This document shows, in pieces, positions 46,195 through 56,233 of a stretch of 64,000 nt of DNA. The stretch is from Betaproteobacteria bacterium (GTDB lineage: Bacteria; Pseudomonadota; Gammaproteobacteria; Burkholderiales; Ga0077523), in the NCBI GenBank assembly GCA_016125475.1, contig WGLR01000019.1:1-64000 (forward strand), written 5' to 3'. The position numbers were made by a program, and so were the translations under genes. The notes under the pieces were generated by a model. The model was given only the letters and a program-made list of their open reading frames with translations. It searched no databases and had not been told where the DNA came from. Position 1 is the stretch's first letter. Each line of letters starts with the position of its first letter.

Positions 46195-47013
46195 TCAGCC
46201 CAGCCAGCGGGTCAGCGTGATGCCGATGGTGACCATGCGCGCCACCTGCACCGGGCTCCTCACGTAGCCGTCGATCGTCTCCAGGGCCTGAGGAGGAATC
46301 GAACCGTCGCCGGGACACAGGTGCGCGTAGGTGCGCGCTTCATCCAGCGTGCTGGCCACGAGCCGTTCGCTCGCCTGGATCAGCCGGCCATCGGCATGAA
46401 GGGGCGCGAGGGCACCGTAGACGAGAGCGAGGAACGCCGGCCAGTGCGCGAGATGTCGCCAGAGCGTCGCCACGGCGGCGTCGAGCCCCGTCGCGCCGAG
46501 GGAGTTAACGTACCGGATCATCTCCCACGTTTCGGCACCGATTTCCGCGCGCGATGGCAATCGCCGCAGACGCGGCCACGCGGGCAGGGATCGTCGCTCC
46601 GGCACGTCCGGTCGCGCGGCGGAGGACGGGGTGATCAGGCCTGCGAGGGCCACGAGGTTCAACCCGTTCGAGCGGTTGTATGCCGAGAGGATCGTGCGAA
46701 TCTCTTCGAGGTCCGCCCGACCGATTCCGATGCAGGCGAGCTGCGGGGACGCCAGCGCGACGGGAGCGGGCAGGGCGGCCCGGTCGATGGAGCGATCGAG
46801 CGCACGCTCCGGAAACCCGCTCTCGTAGAGCGGCTTCATGCGTTCCCAGACTCGCGGGAGACTGTCGTCCATGCCGGCCAGTCCGCGCCAGATCGACGTG
46901 ACCAGCGGGATGCCCATCGTCGCCCGAATGTCCGCGAAGATCCTTGCGGTCTCGCCGGTGGCCGTGGCTTCGTCGACGGCGGTGACGGGGTCGTACGAAA
47001 AATCGGCAGCCAT
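46195..47013 (-). CDS. DehI-like (group I haloacid dehalogenase family) protein
   Basis: The 272 residues resemble DehI, which removes halogen from both D- and L-2-haloacids. The two internal helical repeats are visible: ATGETARIFADIRATMGIP with DLEEIRTILSAYNRSN, and AEIGAETWEMIRYVN later. The second half includes HWPAFLALVYGALAPLHADG, as in DehI. Several family members have no known dehalogenase activity, so the substrate remains open. The start at 47013 is preferred to 47076 by alignment. It is divergent from the TfdA/TauD gene, separated by 212 bases. Confidence 0.75.
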   Translation of the reverse strand: MAADFSYDPVTAVDEATATGETARIFADIRATMGIPLVTSIWRGLAGMDDSLPRVWERMKPLYESGFPERALDRSIDRAALPAPVALASPQLACIGIGRADLEEIRTILSAYNRSNGLNLVALAGLITPSSAARPDVPERRSLPAWPRLRRLPSRAEIGAETWEMIRYVNSLGATGLDAAVATLWRHLAHWPAFLALVYGALAPLHADGRLIQASERLVASTLDEARTYAHLCPGDGSIPPQALETIDGYVRSPVQVARMVTIGITLTRWLG

Positions 47014-47110
47014 CGGGGGTCCTGTGCAGGAAGCGCGTCGCGCGATTCGGTGAGTGTTCGAGTGTAATCGACGCACGAGCGTCCGAGCATTCGCGGCTGC
47101 CCGGCCAGTC

Positions 47111-47138
47111 TTGCGAGACCGGTGACATCCACTAGAAT
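47111..47138 (+). promoter_or_regulatory. candidate sigma-70 promoter of the TfdA/TauD gene
   Basis: TTGCGA (47111-47116) and TAGAAT (47133-47138) are 16 bases apart, about 88 bases before the start codon at 47226. Four and five of six consensus bases match. No other candidate in the gap is better. Confidence 0.4.
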
Positions 47139-47225
47139 GCAGAGCAACGACCGCGGCGGCGAGCCGTTTACCGCCCGAGTGACAGCGCTTCCCCGTGCTG
47201 CCCGGAGTCGAACGAGGAGAACGAG

Positions 47226-48122
47226 ATGACCGTTTACCCCGTCACCGAGGAATTCGTCGCCGAAGTGGGCGACGTGGACCTGAGCCAGCCTCCTACAGAG
47301 GAGTCGCGGCGCGAGATCGAAGAGCTGCTCGATCGCTACGCGGTGCTGGTGTTTCCGGACCAGCGGCTCACCATCGATCAGCATCTCGCGTTCGCGGCAG
47401 GGTTCGGCCCCCTCGAGACCACCATCCACGCCACCCGGAGCGACGCCGAACTGCGACTCCGGCCCGAGATCGCCGACGTCTCGAACCTCTCGCGGGGCGA
47501 CCGGATCTGGGGAGAAAACAGCCGCAAGCGGATGTTCGAGATGGGAAACCGGATGTGGCACACCGACAGTTCCTTCAAGCGCGTGCCTGCCAAGGCGTCC
47601 CTCCTCTACGCCCGCAGCATTCCTCCGACGGGCGGACAGACCGAATTCGCGGACATGCGGGCGGCTTACGACGCGCTGCCGGAGGCCACCCGCGAGCGCC
47701 TGAAGGGGCTCGTCGCCGAACACGCGATCATGTATTCCCGTCGCAAGCTCGGTTTCACCGATTTCAGCGACGAGGAGAACCAGGCGCTGCCTCCCGTGCC
47801 GCAGACACTCGTCCGCCGGCATCCGGGCTCCGGCAGGATGGGCCTCTATCTCGCGTCGCATGCGGGACGCATCATCGGGATGAGCGACCGCGAGGGCACG
47901 GAGATGCTCGAGGAACTGATCGCGCACGCGACGCAGAGGCAGTACGTCCATACCCACCGCTGGCGCGTCCATGACCTCGTGATGTGGGACAACCGCTGCA
48001 CGATGCACAGGGGTCGCCCCTACGACGACCTGCGGTGGCCTCGCGACGTGCAGCGTGCCACGGTCGCGGACGTGGCACCGACGTCCGAACAGGAGGGCGT
48101 ACAGGTTTCCGCAGCCGCCTGA
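47226..48122 (+). CDS. TauD/TfdA-family alpha-ketoglutarate-dependent dioxygenase
   Basis: The 298-residue enzyme should couple oxidation of an organic substrate to decarboxylation of 2-oxoglutarate, using Fe(II). The metal ligands are visible: HTD in MWHTDSSF and the distal His in CTMHRGRPYD, followed by an Arg that would bind 2-oxoglutarate (RWPRDVQRATVA). It is closest in style to the TfdA (2,4-D dioxygenase) subgroup. Next to a DehI-like gene, halogenated acids are conceivable substrates, but taurine or other sulfonates are equally possible. Confidence 0.88.
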   Translation: MTVYPVTEEFVAEVGDVDLSQPPTEESRREIEELLDRYAVLVFPDQRLTIDQHLAFAAGFGPLETTIHATRSDAELRLRPEIADVSNLSRGDRIWGENSRKRMFEMGNRMWHTDSSFKRVPAKASLLYARSIPPTGGQTEFADMRAAYDALPEATRERLKGLVAEHAIMYSRRKLGFTDFSDEENQALPPVPQTLVRRHPGSGRMGLYLASHAGRIIGMSDREGTEMLEELIAHATQRQYVHTHRWRVHDLVMWDNRCTMHRGRPYDDLRWPRDVQRATVADVAPTSEQEGVQVSAAA

Positions 48123-48182
48123 CCGAGGTCCGGCCGCCGCAGGCTGCGGGCGCGGACCGGTCGCCGGCGTCAGCCTGCCGGG

Positions 48183-48196
48183 TTGACCTTCGTCAA
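48183..48196 (+). promoter_or_regulatory. FNR-family binding box upstream of the hydrogenase operon
   Basis: TTGACCTTCGTCAA is a perfect palindrome fitting TTGA-N6-TCAA. It lies 136 bases before the first hydrogenase gene. TATGGT at 48218-48223 could be the -10 box. With a start near 48230 the box is centred at about -40.5, the class II activator position. Activation by an FNR/Crp-type regulator under low oxygen is inferred. Confidence 0.55.
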
Positions 48197-48331
48197 GGTG
48201 ACGAAAAGAGGCAGGGCTATGGTTCGTGCAACGCGTCAGTGGTTCTTCCTCGCCCTCGTGCGAACGGTGCCGGCAGCGGCCCGGGCAGATGGCGTAACGT
48301 CCGCGGATGCCAACCCCTCGTGACGGATGCC

Positions 48332-49510
48332 ATGACGATCCTGGATACCCCGCCATCCCCGACGCCGGCCCGGCTCCTCGACACGAACGGTGTCGGACGT
48401 CTGCTGGATGCGCTTCGCGAAGGCGGGTACGAGGTGATCGGTCCGACCGTGCGGGACCGGGCCATCGTCTACGACACGATCGGGAACGTGGCCGACCTGC
48501 CGGCGGGCTGGACGGATCGGCAGGACGCGGGGCAATACCGGCTCGAGCGAAGGGACGACCACGCTCTGTTCGGGTACGCGGTGGGGCCCCACTCCTGGAA
48601 GCGATATCTCCAGCCTCCCGCGACGACACTCTGGCGGGCACGACGGACGGACGACTCGTTCGAGGTCGAAACCGTTGCGGACGAGGCCCCGTCGAGATTC
48701 GCATTCGTGGGCGTTCGAGCCTGCGAACTCCACGCGATGAGGATCCAGGACCGCGTGCTGGACGGCGATCAGGAACCGGATCCCGTGTACCACGCCCGGA
48801 GGAACGACGCGTTCATCGTGGCAGTGAACTGCGCACAGGCGGGCGGGACGTGCTTCTGTGTCTCCATGGAAACGGGGCCCGGTGCCGATGGCGGGTTCGA
48901 CATCTGCCTGACGGAACTCGTCGAACCGGATCGACACGTGTTCGTGGCGGTGTCGGGGAGCGTGCGCGGACAGGAAATGCTCGACGTGACGGAGCCTGCC
49001 ACCGCAGGCCCCGACGACGTCCGCAAGGCGGAGGCGGTCGTCGAGCGGACCGCCGCGTCCATGGGGCGCAGTCTCGACACGCGCGGGATCCACGACCTGC
49101 TGCTCTCGAATCCGGAACATCCTCGCTGGGACGACGTGGCGGCGCGATGTCTCACGTGCGCGAACTGCACGATGGTGTGCCCGACGTGCTTCTGCACGAG
49201 CGTCGACGATCTGACCGACGTGTCCGGACAGGTCGCGGAACGCGTCCGCCGCTGGGACTCGTGTTTCACGATGGAACACTCGTACCTGCACGGCGGCAGC
49301 GTGCGGGCGTCGGCCAGGTCCCGGTATCGCCAGTGGCTCACCCACAAGCTCGCCACCTGGCTTGACCAGTTCGGCACCTCGGGCTGTGTCGGGTGCGGAC
49401 GATGCATCACGTGGTGCCCCGTCGGCATCGATCTGACCGAGGAGGTTCGCGCGATCCGCGACACGCAGCCGACCGGGACGCGGTCTGGAGGCTCAGATGG
49501 AAGGACTTGA
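48332..49510 (+). CDS. hydB: group 3b [NiFe]-hydrogenase beta subunit (4Fe-4S electron transfer)
   Basis: The 392 residues resemble HydB/AsrA-type proteins, which pass electrons between the flavin subunit and the hydrogenase small subunit. It has conserved GVRACELHAM, an internal CFCVSMET segment, and two C-terminal 4Fe-4S cluster motifs: CLTCANCTMVCPTCFC and CVGCGRCITWCPVG. The frame is open upstream to 47984, overlapping the dioxygenase gene, so the ATG at 48332 is used. It is the first gene of the hydrogenase operon, and its end overlaps the cNMP-domain gene by 14 bases. Confidence 0.87.
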   Translation: MTILDTPPSPTPARLLDTNGVGRLLDALREGGYEVIGPTVRDRAIVYDTIGNVADLPAGWTDRQDAGQYRLERRDDHALFGYAVGPHSWKRYLQPPATTLWRARRTDDSFEVETVADEAPSRFAFVGVRACELHAMRIQDRVLDGDQEPDPVYHARRNDAFIVAVNCAQAGGTCFCVSMETGPGADGGFDICLTELVEPDRHVFVAVSGSVRGQEMLDVTEPATAGPDDVRKAEAVVERTAASMGRSLDTRGIHDLLLSNPEHPRWDDVAARCLTCANCTMVCPTCFCTSVDDLTDVSGQVAERVRRWDSCFTMEHSYLHGGSVRASARSRYRQWLTHKLATWLDQFGTSGCVGCGRCITWCPVGIDLTEEVRAIRDTQPTGTRSGGSDGRT

Positions 49511-49976
49511 CGAGGTCATCCGGGAACACCCGTTCTTTCGCGACCTCGACCCGAGGTTCGTGTCGCTCGTGGTCGGGTGCGCGCGCAACGTGCGCTTCGA
49601 CGCCGGCCAGTATCTTTTCCGCGAAGGCGGCCCGGCGGACCAGTTCTATCTCCTCCGTCACGGTCACGTGGCACTGGAAATGGTCTCCCCGACGGGTGGG
49701 GCCCTGACGTTCCAGACGCTCGGTGAGGGCGACATCGTCGGGCTCTCGTGGTTCGTGTCTCCGTACCGGTGGGCCTACGATGCGCGGGCCATCGAACTCA
49801 CGCGGGCGGTCTCCCTCGACGCCGTCTGCCTGCGAAGCAAGCTGGACGAGGATCACGATCTCGGCTACGAAGTGATGCAGCGGTTCGTGCCCGTCCTGAT
49901 CGAACGTCTCCAGGGCACCAGGCTGCAGATGCTGGACGTCTACGGTCATTCGCGAGCGGGTGCGCCCGGGTCATGA
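49497..49976 (+). CDS. stand-alone cyclic nucleotide-binding-domain protein
   Basis: The 159-residue protein is a single cNMP-binding (Crp-like) beta-barrel: GQYLFREGGPADQFYLLRHG, and a phosphate-binding-like loop in the GDIVGLSWFV region. The C-terminal helices lack a helix-turn-helix, so it cannot bind DNA as Crp does. The canonical Arg of the cyclic-nucleotide cassette is not in its usual place, so a ligand other than cAMP is possible. It overlaps both neighbours, which encode the beta and gamma hydrogenase subunits, and so is expected to be made in step with them and perhaps bind the complex. Confidence 0.85.
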   Translation: MEGLDEVIREHPFFRDLDPRFVSLVVGCARNVRFDAGQYLFREGGPADQFYLLRHGHVALEMVSPTGGALTFQTLGEGDIVGLSWFVSPYRWAYDARAIELTRAVSLDAVCLRSKLDEDHDLGYEVMQRFVPVLIERLQGTRLQMLDVYGHSRAGAPGS

Positions 49977-50806
49977 ACATCGGCCACTTCATGACGCCCG
50001 ACGTGTCCCGGGTGGCGGGCACACGCCGAGAGACGCGTGACACGTGGACGCTGAGGCTCGAGCCTCCGAGAAACGCGGCGGCGTGGTCCTATCGACCCGG
50101 CCAGTTCAACATGCTCTACGCGTTCGGCATCGGCGAAGTACCGATCAGCATCAGCGGGCAGGTCGCCGGCGACGGCACGCTGCTCCACACCGTGCGTGCG
50201 GTCGGGCGGGTATCGGCCGCCCTCACGCGTCTCAGGAAGGGCGAGAGCGTGGGCGTCCGCGGCCCGTTCGGAACGCCGTGGCCGATGGACCTGGCCGTCG
50301 GCCGGGACGTCATTGTCGCAGCGGGCGGCCTCGGACTCGCGCCCGTGCGCCCGGTCGTCAGGACGCTCCTCGAGCAGCGCGGGAAGTTCGGGCGCGTGGT
50401 GCTCCTGTTCGGCGCGCGTTCGCCCGCGGAGATCGTCTTCCGTCGCGAGGTCGAACGGTGGGGACGCCGCCGGGACGCGGAGGTGCTGGTCACCGTGGAT
50501 CACGCGTCCCCCGACTGGGCAGGTCACGTGGGGGTCGTGACGACGCTGGTGAAGAAGGCGGCGTTCGATCCCGGCAACACCGTTGCGATGCTCTGCGGGC
50601 CCGAGGTGATGATGCGTTTCATGGTCGCCGCGCTGCGGTCGAGCGCGGTGCCCGACGACGCGATGTTCCTCTCCATGGAGCGCAACATGAAGTGCGCGAT
50701 CGGCCAGTGCGGGCACTGCCAGTTCGGTGCGGACTTCGTCTGCAGGGACGGTCCCGTCCTCCGTTACGATCGCGTGCGGGACCGTCTCTCCGTGCGGGAG
50801 CTGTGA
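49973..50806 (+). CDS. hydG: group 3b hydrogenase gamma subunit, FAD/NAD(P)-binding
   Basis: The 277-residue protein belongs to the ferredoxin-NADP reductase superfamily. It has the FAD-binding motif [10 protein letters not shown], the NAD-binding [11 protein letters not shown] and [11 protein letters not shown], and a C-terminal 2Fe-2S set [17 protein letters not shown]. As in HydG and dihydroorotate dehydrogenase electron-transfer subunits, it should exchange electrons with NAD(P)H. It overlaps the cNMP-domain gene and the small-subunit gene by four bases each. Confidence 0.9.
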   Translation: MNIGHFMTPDVSRVAGTRRETRDTWTLRLEPPRNAAAWSYRPGQFNMLYAFGIGEVPISISGQVAGDGTLLHTVRAVGRVSAALTRLRKGESVGVRGPFGTPWPMDLAVGRDVIVAAGGLGLAPVRPVVRTLLEQRGKFGRVVLLFGARSPAEIVFRREVERWGRRRDAEVLVTVDHASPDWAGHVGVVTTLVKKAAFDPGNTVAMLCGPEVMMRFMVAALRSSAVPDDAMFLSMERNMKCAIGQCGHCQFGADFVCRDGPVLRYDRVRDRLSVREL

Positions 50807-51591
50807 GCGTGGCGCGCGCGCACCGGAAACCCAGACTCGCCGTCTGGAAGTTCGCGTCCTGTGACGGCTGCCAGCTGAGCCTGCTCGACTGCGAGGACGA
50901 GCTGCTGGCTGTCGCGGGAGCCGTCGAGATCGCCTATTTCCCGGAAGCGAGCCGCGCAATGGTCCGGGGGCCCTACGACATTTCGCTCGTGGAGGGGTCG
51001 GTCACGACCCCGCACGATGCCGAGCGGATCCAGGCCATTCGCAGGCAGTCCCGCCATCTCGTCACGATCGGAGCGTGTGCGACGGCGGGCGGCATCCAGG
51101 CGCTTCGCAACTTCAGGGACATCACCGAATTCGTCTCCGTCGTCTATGCCCGACCCGACTACATCGAGACCCTGGCCACCTCGACCCCGATCGCCCATCA
51201 CGTGTCGGTCGACTTCGAGCTGCGTGGCTGCCCGATCAGCAAGGCGCAGCTCGTGGAGGTGCTGAGCGCCTTCATCGCCGGAAGAAAGCCCGTGACACCT
51301 GCGCACAGCGTCTGCATCGAGTGCAAGGCACGGGGGAACGTCTGCGTGACCGTGGCCCACGGAACGCCCTGCCTGGGGCCGGTCACGCACGCGGGCTGCG
51401 GTGCGCTGTGCCCGTCCTACCACCGGGGCTGCTACGGCTGCTTCGGACCGATGGAGTCCCCCAACACGAGGAGCCTGAGCACCCGGCTCGCCGCGCTCGG
51501 GATGACGGCGGGAGACATCGGGCGGGTCTATCGCACGTTCAACGCGCTCGCCGATCCGTTCCGTGAGGAAAGCGAGGCCCATGACACGTAA
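50803..51591 (+). CDS. hydD: [NiFe]-hydrogenase small subunit
   Basis: The 262 residues bind the iron-sulfur clusters that carry electrons from the Ni-Fe site. The proximal cluster Cys residues are visible ([11 protein letters not shown] and GACATAGG), with further Cys in SVCIECK and RGCYGCFGP. There is no Tat signal, consistent with a cytoplasmic enzyme of group 3b. The start is a GTG overlapping the hydG stop. A second GTG at 50809 is possible. Confidence 0.9.
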   Translation: MSVARAHRKPRLAVWKFASCDGCQLSLLDCEDELLAVAGAVEIAYFPEASRAMVRGPYDISLVEGSVTTPHDAERIQAIRRQSRHLVTIGACATAGGIQALRNFRDITEFVSVVYARPDYIETLATSTPIAHHVSVDFELRGCPISKAQLVEVLSAFIAGRKPVTPAHSVCIECKARGNVCVTVAHGTPCLGPVTHAGCGALCPSYHRGCYGCFGPMESPNTRSLSTRLAALGMTAGDIGRVYRTFNALADPFREESEAHDT

Positions 51592-52873
51592 GACGATCAA
51601 GGTCGACTACCTCGCACGTGTGGAAGGCGAGGGCGCCCTGCGCGTGAGCCTGCGTGACGGCGAGGTGAGGAAGGTCGAGCTGCGCATCTTCGAGCCGCCC
51701 CGATTCTTCGAGGCCTTCCTGCGCGGCCGCGCTTACGCCGAGGCCCCCGACATCACGGCGCGCATCTGCGGCATCTGTCCCGTCGCGTACCAGATGAGCG
51801 CGGTACACGCGATGGAGAATGCCTTCGGTGTCCGCATCCCCGATCCGCTGCGGCAGCTCCGGCGGCTCCTCTACTGCGGCGAGTGGATCGAGAGCCACAC
51901 GCTGCACATGTACATGCTCCACGCGCCGGATTTCCTCGGATACGAGAGCGCGATCGCGATGGCGCGCGACCACGCCGCGCACGTCGAACGCGGGCTCCGC
52001 CTCAAGAAGGCGGGCAACGAGATCGTCCGTGTCGTGGGCGGCCGCGAGATCCACCCGATCAACGTGCGCGTCGGGGGCTTCTATCGAACGCCTTCCCGGC
52101 GGGAGCTGGCGCCGCTCGCGGAGCAGCTGGAGTGGGCGCGCGATGCGGCGGCCGAAACCGTTCGCTGGGTCGCGACGTTCGACTTTCCGGATTGCGAGCG
52201 CGACTACGAATTCGTTGCGATGCGACACCCCTCGGAATACCCGTTCAACGAGGGCCGCATCGTGTCCAGCCGCGGCCTCGACATCGGCGCGGAGGAGTAC
52301 GACACGCACTTCGAGGAGCGCCACGTTCCGTATTCCACCGCCCTGCAATCGGTACTTCGGGCACGGGGCGCCTACCTCGTCGGACCGCTCGCCCGGTACA
52401 GCCTCAATTTCGACCGGCTGTCACCGGACGTGCAGCGCGCGGCGAGGGAGGCCGGCCTCGGCCCGGCGTGCACGAATCCCTACCGCAGCATCGTCGTGCG
52501 CGCGGTCGAGACCCTGCACGCCTGCGAGGAAGCGCTGCGCATCATCCGCGACTACGAGGAGCCCGAGGAACCGTGCGTGTCCGTCGACGCGGGGCCTGCC
52601 ACCGGGTACGCCTGCACGGAGGCGCCGCGGGGTCTGCTGTACCACCGCTACTCGGTGAGCGCGGACGGCACGATCACGGATGCGCAGATAGTGCCGCCGA
52701 CGTCGCAGAACCAGACGAGTATCGAGGACGACCTGAGGGCCTTCCTGCCCGGCTGGCTCGGGATGGACGACGACGCGCTCAAGTGGCGCTGCGAGCAGAC
52801 GATCCGCAACTACGATCCCTGCATCTCGTGTTCCTGCCATTTCCTGAACCTCGAGGTGGACCGCAATGGCTGA
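51581..52873 (+). CDS. hydA: [NiFe]-hydrogenase large subunit
   Basis: The 430-residue catalytic subunit binds the Ni-Fe-CN-CO site. The N-terminal motif RICGICP and C-terminal DPCISCSCH give the four Cys ligands. The sequence after the final His ([10 protein letters not shown]) is the extension that a maturation endopeptidase would cleave. The length is typical of group 3b NAD(P)-linked hydrogenases. The ATG at 51581 has a GAGGAAAGCGAGG region in front. It overlaps the small-subunit gene by 11 bases and the protease gene by 8. Confidence 0.93.
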   Translation: MTRKTIKVDYLARVEGEGALRVSLRDGEVRKVELRIFEPPRFFEAFLRGRAYAEAPDITARICGICPVAYQMSAVHAMENAFGVRIPDPLRQLRRLLYCGEWIESHTLHMYMLHAPDFLGYESAIAMARDHAAHVERGLRLKKAGNEIVRVVGGREIHPINVRVGGFYRTPSRRELAPLAEQLEWARDAAAETVRWVATFDFPDCERDYEFVAMRHPSEYPFNEGRIVSSRGLDIGAEEYDTHFEERHVPYSTALQSVLRARGAYLVGPLARYSLNFDRLSPDVQRAAREAGLGPACTNPYRSIVVRAVETLHACEEALRIIRDYEEPEEPCVSVDAGPATGYACTEAPRGLLYHRYSVSADGTITDAQIVPPTSQNQTSIEDDLRAFLPGWLGMDDDALKWRCEQTIRNYDPCISCSCHFLNLEVDRNG

Positions 52874-53363
52874 GGCCCCGCTGCCGGACGCGGGCACCGT
52901 CGTGATCGGCGTCGGCAATGCGATGCAGGGGGACGACGCCGTGGGGCTCGTCGTGGCGCGGGCGCTGGTGGACCGGGCCGGCGTGCCGGTGGAAGAACAC
53001 GATGGCGAAGCGGCAGGTCTGATCGATCTCCTGCGAGGCAGGACCGTCGCGATCATCGTCGATGCGGTCCGCGGGCCCGCGCCGGGAGACGTCCGGCGAC
53101 TCGATGTCTCGGATGCCCCGCTGCCGGCCGGGTGGTCGCCGTTCTCCAGTCACGGGTTCGGGGTGGCGGAGGCGGTCGAACTCGCCCGGGCGCTCGGCGT
53201 GCTGCCTCGTCTCTGCGTGATCTACGGCGTGGGGGGAGCGGCGTTCGCAACGGGCGAGAGCCTGTCGCCACCGGTTCGTGCCGCAGTCCCCGCCGTGACC
53301 GCCCGCGTCGTGGACGAGGTGCGGGAGATCCTGAACGCCGGAAGGGGCGTACTGCATGCATGA
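52866..53363 (+). CDS. hydrogenase maturation endopeptidase
   Basis: The 165-residue HyaD/HycI-family protease should remove the C-terminal peptide of the large subunit once nickel is in place. The motif [13 protein letters not shown] (metal ligand Asp), IIVDAVRG (second Asp) and FSSHGFG (His) are present. The position directly after the large-subunit gene, overlapping it, supports a dedicated role. Confidence 0.9.
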   Translation: MAEAPLPDAGTVVIGVGNAMQGDDAVGLVVARALVDRAGVPVEEHDGEAAGLIDLLRGRTVAIIVDAVRGPAPGDVRRLDVSDAPLPAGWSPFSSHGFGVAEAVELARALGVLPRLCVIYGVGGAAFATGESLSPPVRAAVPAVTARVVDEVREILNAGRGVLHA

Positions 53364-53622
53364 GGCACACATCATGGGCGATCTGCTCCGGAAGATCGGG
53401 ACCCTGGTCACCCGGGAGGGACCGGATGCCCGTGTCGTGGGCGTGGAGGTATGGCTCGGGGCGCTGTCGCACATGTCCGAGAGTCACTTCCGCGAACACT
53501 TCCGGAGAGAAACGAAGGGGACGCCGATCGAAGGCGCAGTCCTGTCGCTGGTGACGTCCGGCGACATCCACGATCCGCACGCGCAGGACATCCTGCTGAA
53601 AAGCGTGAGCGTCGAGACCTGA
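53356..53622 (+). CDS. hypA: HypA-like nickel chaperone lacking the zinc domain
   Basis: The protein has 88 residues, compared with about 113 in normal HypA. The nickel-binding N-terminus MHE is intact ([14 protein letters not shown]), and the middle and final strands (VVGVEVWLGALSHMS, then ILLKSVSVET) align with HypA. The zinc-finger segment with two CxxC pairs is missing and replaced by about 12 residues (TSGDIHDPHAQD). Nickel insertion should therefore be altered or depend on other factors. The reading frame is intact, so this looks like a natural short form rather than a broken gene. Confidence 0.75.
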   Translation: MHEAHIMGDLLRKIGTLVTREGPDARVVGVEVWLGALSHMSESHFREHFRRETKGTPIEGAVLSLVTSGDIHDPHAQDILLKSVSVET

Positions 53623-53632
53623 GGCATCACTC

Positions 53633-55966
53633 GTGTCCGCTGCCAGTCCCGCGAGACCGAAGGGTCACGACGCACGGCGCAGGATCCTGGTTCGCGGCCT
53701 CGTGCAGGGCGTGGGTTTCCGCCCGCACACCTGTCGCCTCGCAAGGCGCTTCGGCCTCGCAGGATGGGTGTGCAACACCGGCGACGGCGTCCTGATCGAG
53801 GTCGAAGGAAGTCGTGAGCTCATCGATGCGTTCCTGCGCACCCTGTCCGAGTCACCGCCCGCGCATGCACGAATCGGCGCCGTCGAGGTCGAGGGCCTGT
53901 CCCCCACGGGCGAGCGGGAATTCCGCATCCGGACGAGCCGGTGCGACGGTGGCGGCGGGGCGGCCATCCTGCCGGACCTCGCGGCGTGCCCGGACTGTCT
54001 CCTGGAAGTCTTCGATCCGCGGGACCGCCGGTATCTGTACCCCTTCACGAACTGCACGCACTGCGGCCCCCGTTTCTCCATCATCGAAGGAATCCCGTAC
54101 GACCGTGCGAGAACCACGATGCGCAGCTTCCGCATGTGCCCGGCTTGTCTCGCGGAGTACCGGGATCCTGCCAGTCGCCGCTATCACGCTCAGCCCAACG
54201 CGTGCCCGGTCTGCGGTCCCAGGGTCACGGTGCGAGACACATCGGGTGTCCCGGTCGCGGAAGGGCGGGAGTCGGTGCCGCACATCGTCGCGGCGCTGCG
54301 CTCGGGGGCGATCGTCGCCATGAAGGGAGTCGGTGGTTACCACCTGCTCTGCGACGCGCGCGACCCGGCCGTGGTCGGGCGGCTGCGACGGCGGAAGACC
54401 CGTCCCGACAAGCCGTTCGCGCTGATGGTGGCGAGCCTCGACGAGGCACGCCGGCTCGGAGATCCGTCCAACCGCGAGATGGAACTGCTGTCGTCTCCGG
54501 CCGCGCCCATCGTGCTCGTGCCGCGTCGCGCGGGCGCCCCGGACCCGCACGCCATCGCCCCGGAGGTCGCCCGGGGAAGCCCCGAACTCGGCATCATGCT
54601 CGCCCATGCGCCCCTGCATCACATCGTCCTGCGCGAGACGGGATTTCCGGTGGTCGCGACCAGCGGTAACCGCTCGGGCGAACCCGTCGCGATCGACGAT
54701 CGCGACGCGCTCGAACGCCTGGCCGGCGTCGCCGACCTCTTCGTCACGCACGACCGGCCCATCCTGCGGCCCGTCGAGGACTCGGTGGCGCGGGTGACGA
54801 TGGGGCGCGAAAGCATCCTGAGGCCGGGCCGGGGCCACGCACCGCTGGCGCTCGAAACCGGTCGCGCCGGCTCGCGCGTCATCCTCGGTACGGGCGCCCA
54901 CCTCAAGGCAACGGTGAGCCTCGCGTCCGGCGGTACGATCGTCTCGAGTGCCCACCTCGGCGACCTCGACACGCTCCAGGCACGCAGGGCCTTCGAGCGC
55001 GCGGCACGGGACATCCCCACACTGGCCGAGCGCGTGCCGGACGTCATCGCGTGCGACCTGCACCCGGATTACCCGTCCACGAGATTCGCGGTCGAATCCG
55101 GTCTCCGGGTCGTCGGCGTCCAGCACCACGTGGCCCACGTCGCGGCGTGCATGGCCGACAATGACCTGACCGGGCCGGTCCTGGGCGTCGCGTGGGACGG
55201 TACGGGCTATGGTGACGACGGAACGATCTGGGGCGGGGAGTTTCTCTTGGTTCACGACATGGGCGAGGTGCACCGCTTCGCGCACCTGCGGCAGTTCCGG
55301 TTGCCGGGTGGCGAGCGCGCCGTTCGGGAACCTCGCCGTACCGCGCTGGGGCTCCTACACGAACTCTTCCGGACGGCGTTTCCGGACGAGGCTCCGGATC
55401 TCGCACCGGTCGGGGCGTTCGATGGCGAAGCGCTCGCGGTGCTCCGTGCGATCCTGGATGCCGGTACACATTCCCCGCGCACGTCGAGCGCGGGCCGGTT
55501 GTTCGACGGTATCGCGGCGTTGATCGGTCTCAGGCAGGTTTCGACGTTCGAGGGACACGCAGCCCTCGAACTCGAGTGGTGCGCGGGGGCGTCCGACGGC
55601 GAGGGCTACCCCTTCCGCCTGTCGGGCGACGAACCCGATGCCGGGAACTCCATCGTGGTGGACTGGGGGCCGACGGTTGCGGCGGTAATCGACGACGTCC
55701 GGTCCGGGACCCCTGCCGGATCCATTGCCGCGGCGTTCCACGACACGATGGCCCGGATGATCCTCGCCGTCGCCGAACGCGCGGGCATCCGGCAGGTCGC
55801 CCTGACGGGCGGGTGCTTTCAGAACCGCCGTCTGCTCGAGAGCACGATCCGCCTGCTCCGCGCGACCGGGTTCGAGCCGTTCTGGCACCATCGCGTCCCC
55901 TGCAACGACGGTGGCATCTCCGTGGGTCAGGTCGTGTGGGCGGCATCCCGCCCGGGGGAGGGCTGA
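53633..55966 (+). CDS. hypF: carbamoyltransferase HypF
   Basis: HypF makes the carbamoyl-phosphate-derived thiocarbamate that becomes the cyanide ligands. The 777 residues run: acylphosphatase (about 13-100, [14 protein letters not shown]), zinc-finger pairs ([35 protein letters not shown]), YrdC-like domain (about 210-395) and Kae1-like carbamoyltransferase ([13 protein letters not shown] and [12 protein letters not shown]). The start is GTG at 53633, 10 bases after hypA. Confidence 0.94.
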   Translation: MSAASPARPKGHDARRRILVRGLVQGVGFRPHTCRLARRFGLAGWVCNTGDGVLIEVEGSRELIDAFLRTLSESPPAHARIGAVEVEGLSPTGEREFRIRTSRCDGGGGAAILPDLAACPDCLLEVFDPRDRRYLYPFTNCTHCGPRFSIIEGIPYDRARTTMRSFRMCPACLAEYRDPASRRYHAQPNACPVCGPRVTVRDTSGVPVAEGRESVPHIVAALRSGAIVAMKGVGGYHLLCDARDPAVVGRLRRRKTRPDKPFALMVASLDEARRLGDPSNREMELLSSPAAPIVLVPRRAGAPDPHAIAPEVARGSPELGIMLAHAPLHHIVLRETGFPVVATSGNRSGEPVAIDDRDALERLAGVADLFVTHDRPILRPVEDSVARVTMGRESILRPGRGHAPLALETGRAGSRVILGTGAHLKATVSLASGGTIVSSAHLGDLDTLQARRAFERAARDIPTLAERVPDVIACDLHPDYPSTRFAVESGLRVVGVQHHVAHVAACMADNDLTGPVLGVAWDGTGYGDDGTIWGGEFLLVHDMGEVHRFAHLRQFRLPGGERAVREPRRTALGLLHELFRTAFPDEAPDLAPVGAFDGEALAVLRAILDAGTHSPRTSSAGRLFDGIAALIGLRQVSTFEGHAALELEWCAGASDGEGYPFRLSGDEPDAGNSIVVDWGPTVAAVIDDVRSGTPAGSIAAAFHDTMARMILAVAERAGIRQVALTGGCFQNRRLLESTIRLLRATGFEPFWHHRVPCNDGGISVGQVVWAASRPGEG

Positions 55967-55969
55967 AGC

Positions 55970-56233
55970 ATGTGTCTCGCGATACCGGGACGAATCGAAA
56001 GCATCACCGGAGACGTGCCGCTCATGCGATCGGCGACGGTCGATTTCGGAGGGGTCACTCGCGAGGTCAATCTCGCGTGCGTACCCGAGGCACGTGTCGG
56101 CGACTACGTGCTCGTGCACGTGGGCATCGCGCTGGCCGTGATCGACGAGAGCGAGGCGCAGCGCGTGTTCCGCTACCTGGGCGAGATCGAGGCGCTGCAG
56201 CGGGCGGACGAGGCGGGTGGGGCCGGCGGATGA
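55970..56233 (+). CDS. hypC: hydrogenase maturation chaperone HypC
   Basis: The 87 residues begin [12 protein letters not shown], which is the HypC signature. Cys2 carries the Fe(CN)2CO unit between HypD and the large subunit. The remainder, [25 protein letters not shown], is a typical HypC OB-type fold. It overlaps hypD by four bases (ATGA). Confidence 0.95.
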   Translation: MCLAIPGRIESITGDVPLMRSATVDFGGVTREVNLACVPEARVGDYVLVHVGIALAVIDESEAQRVFRYLGEIEALQRADEAGGAGG

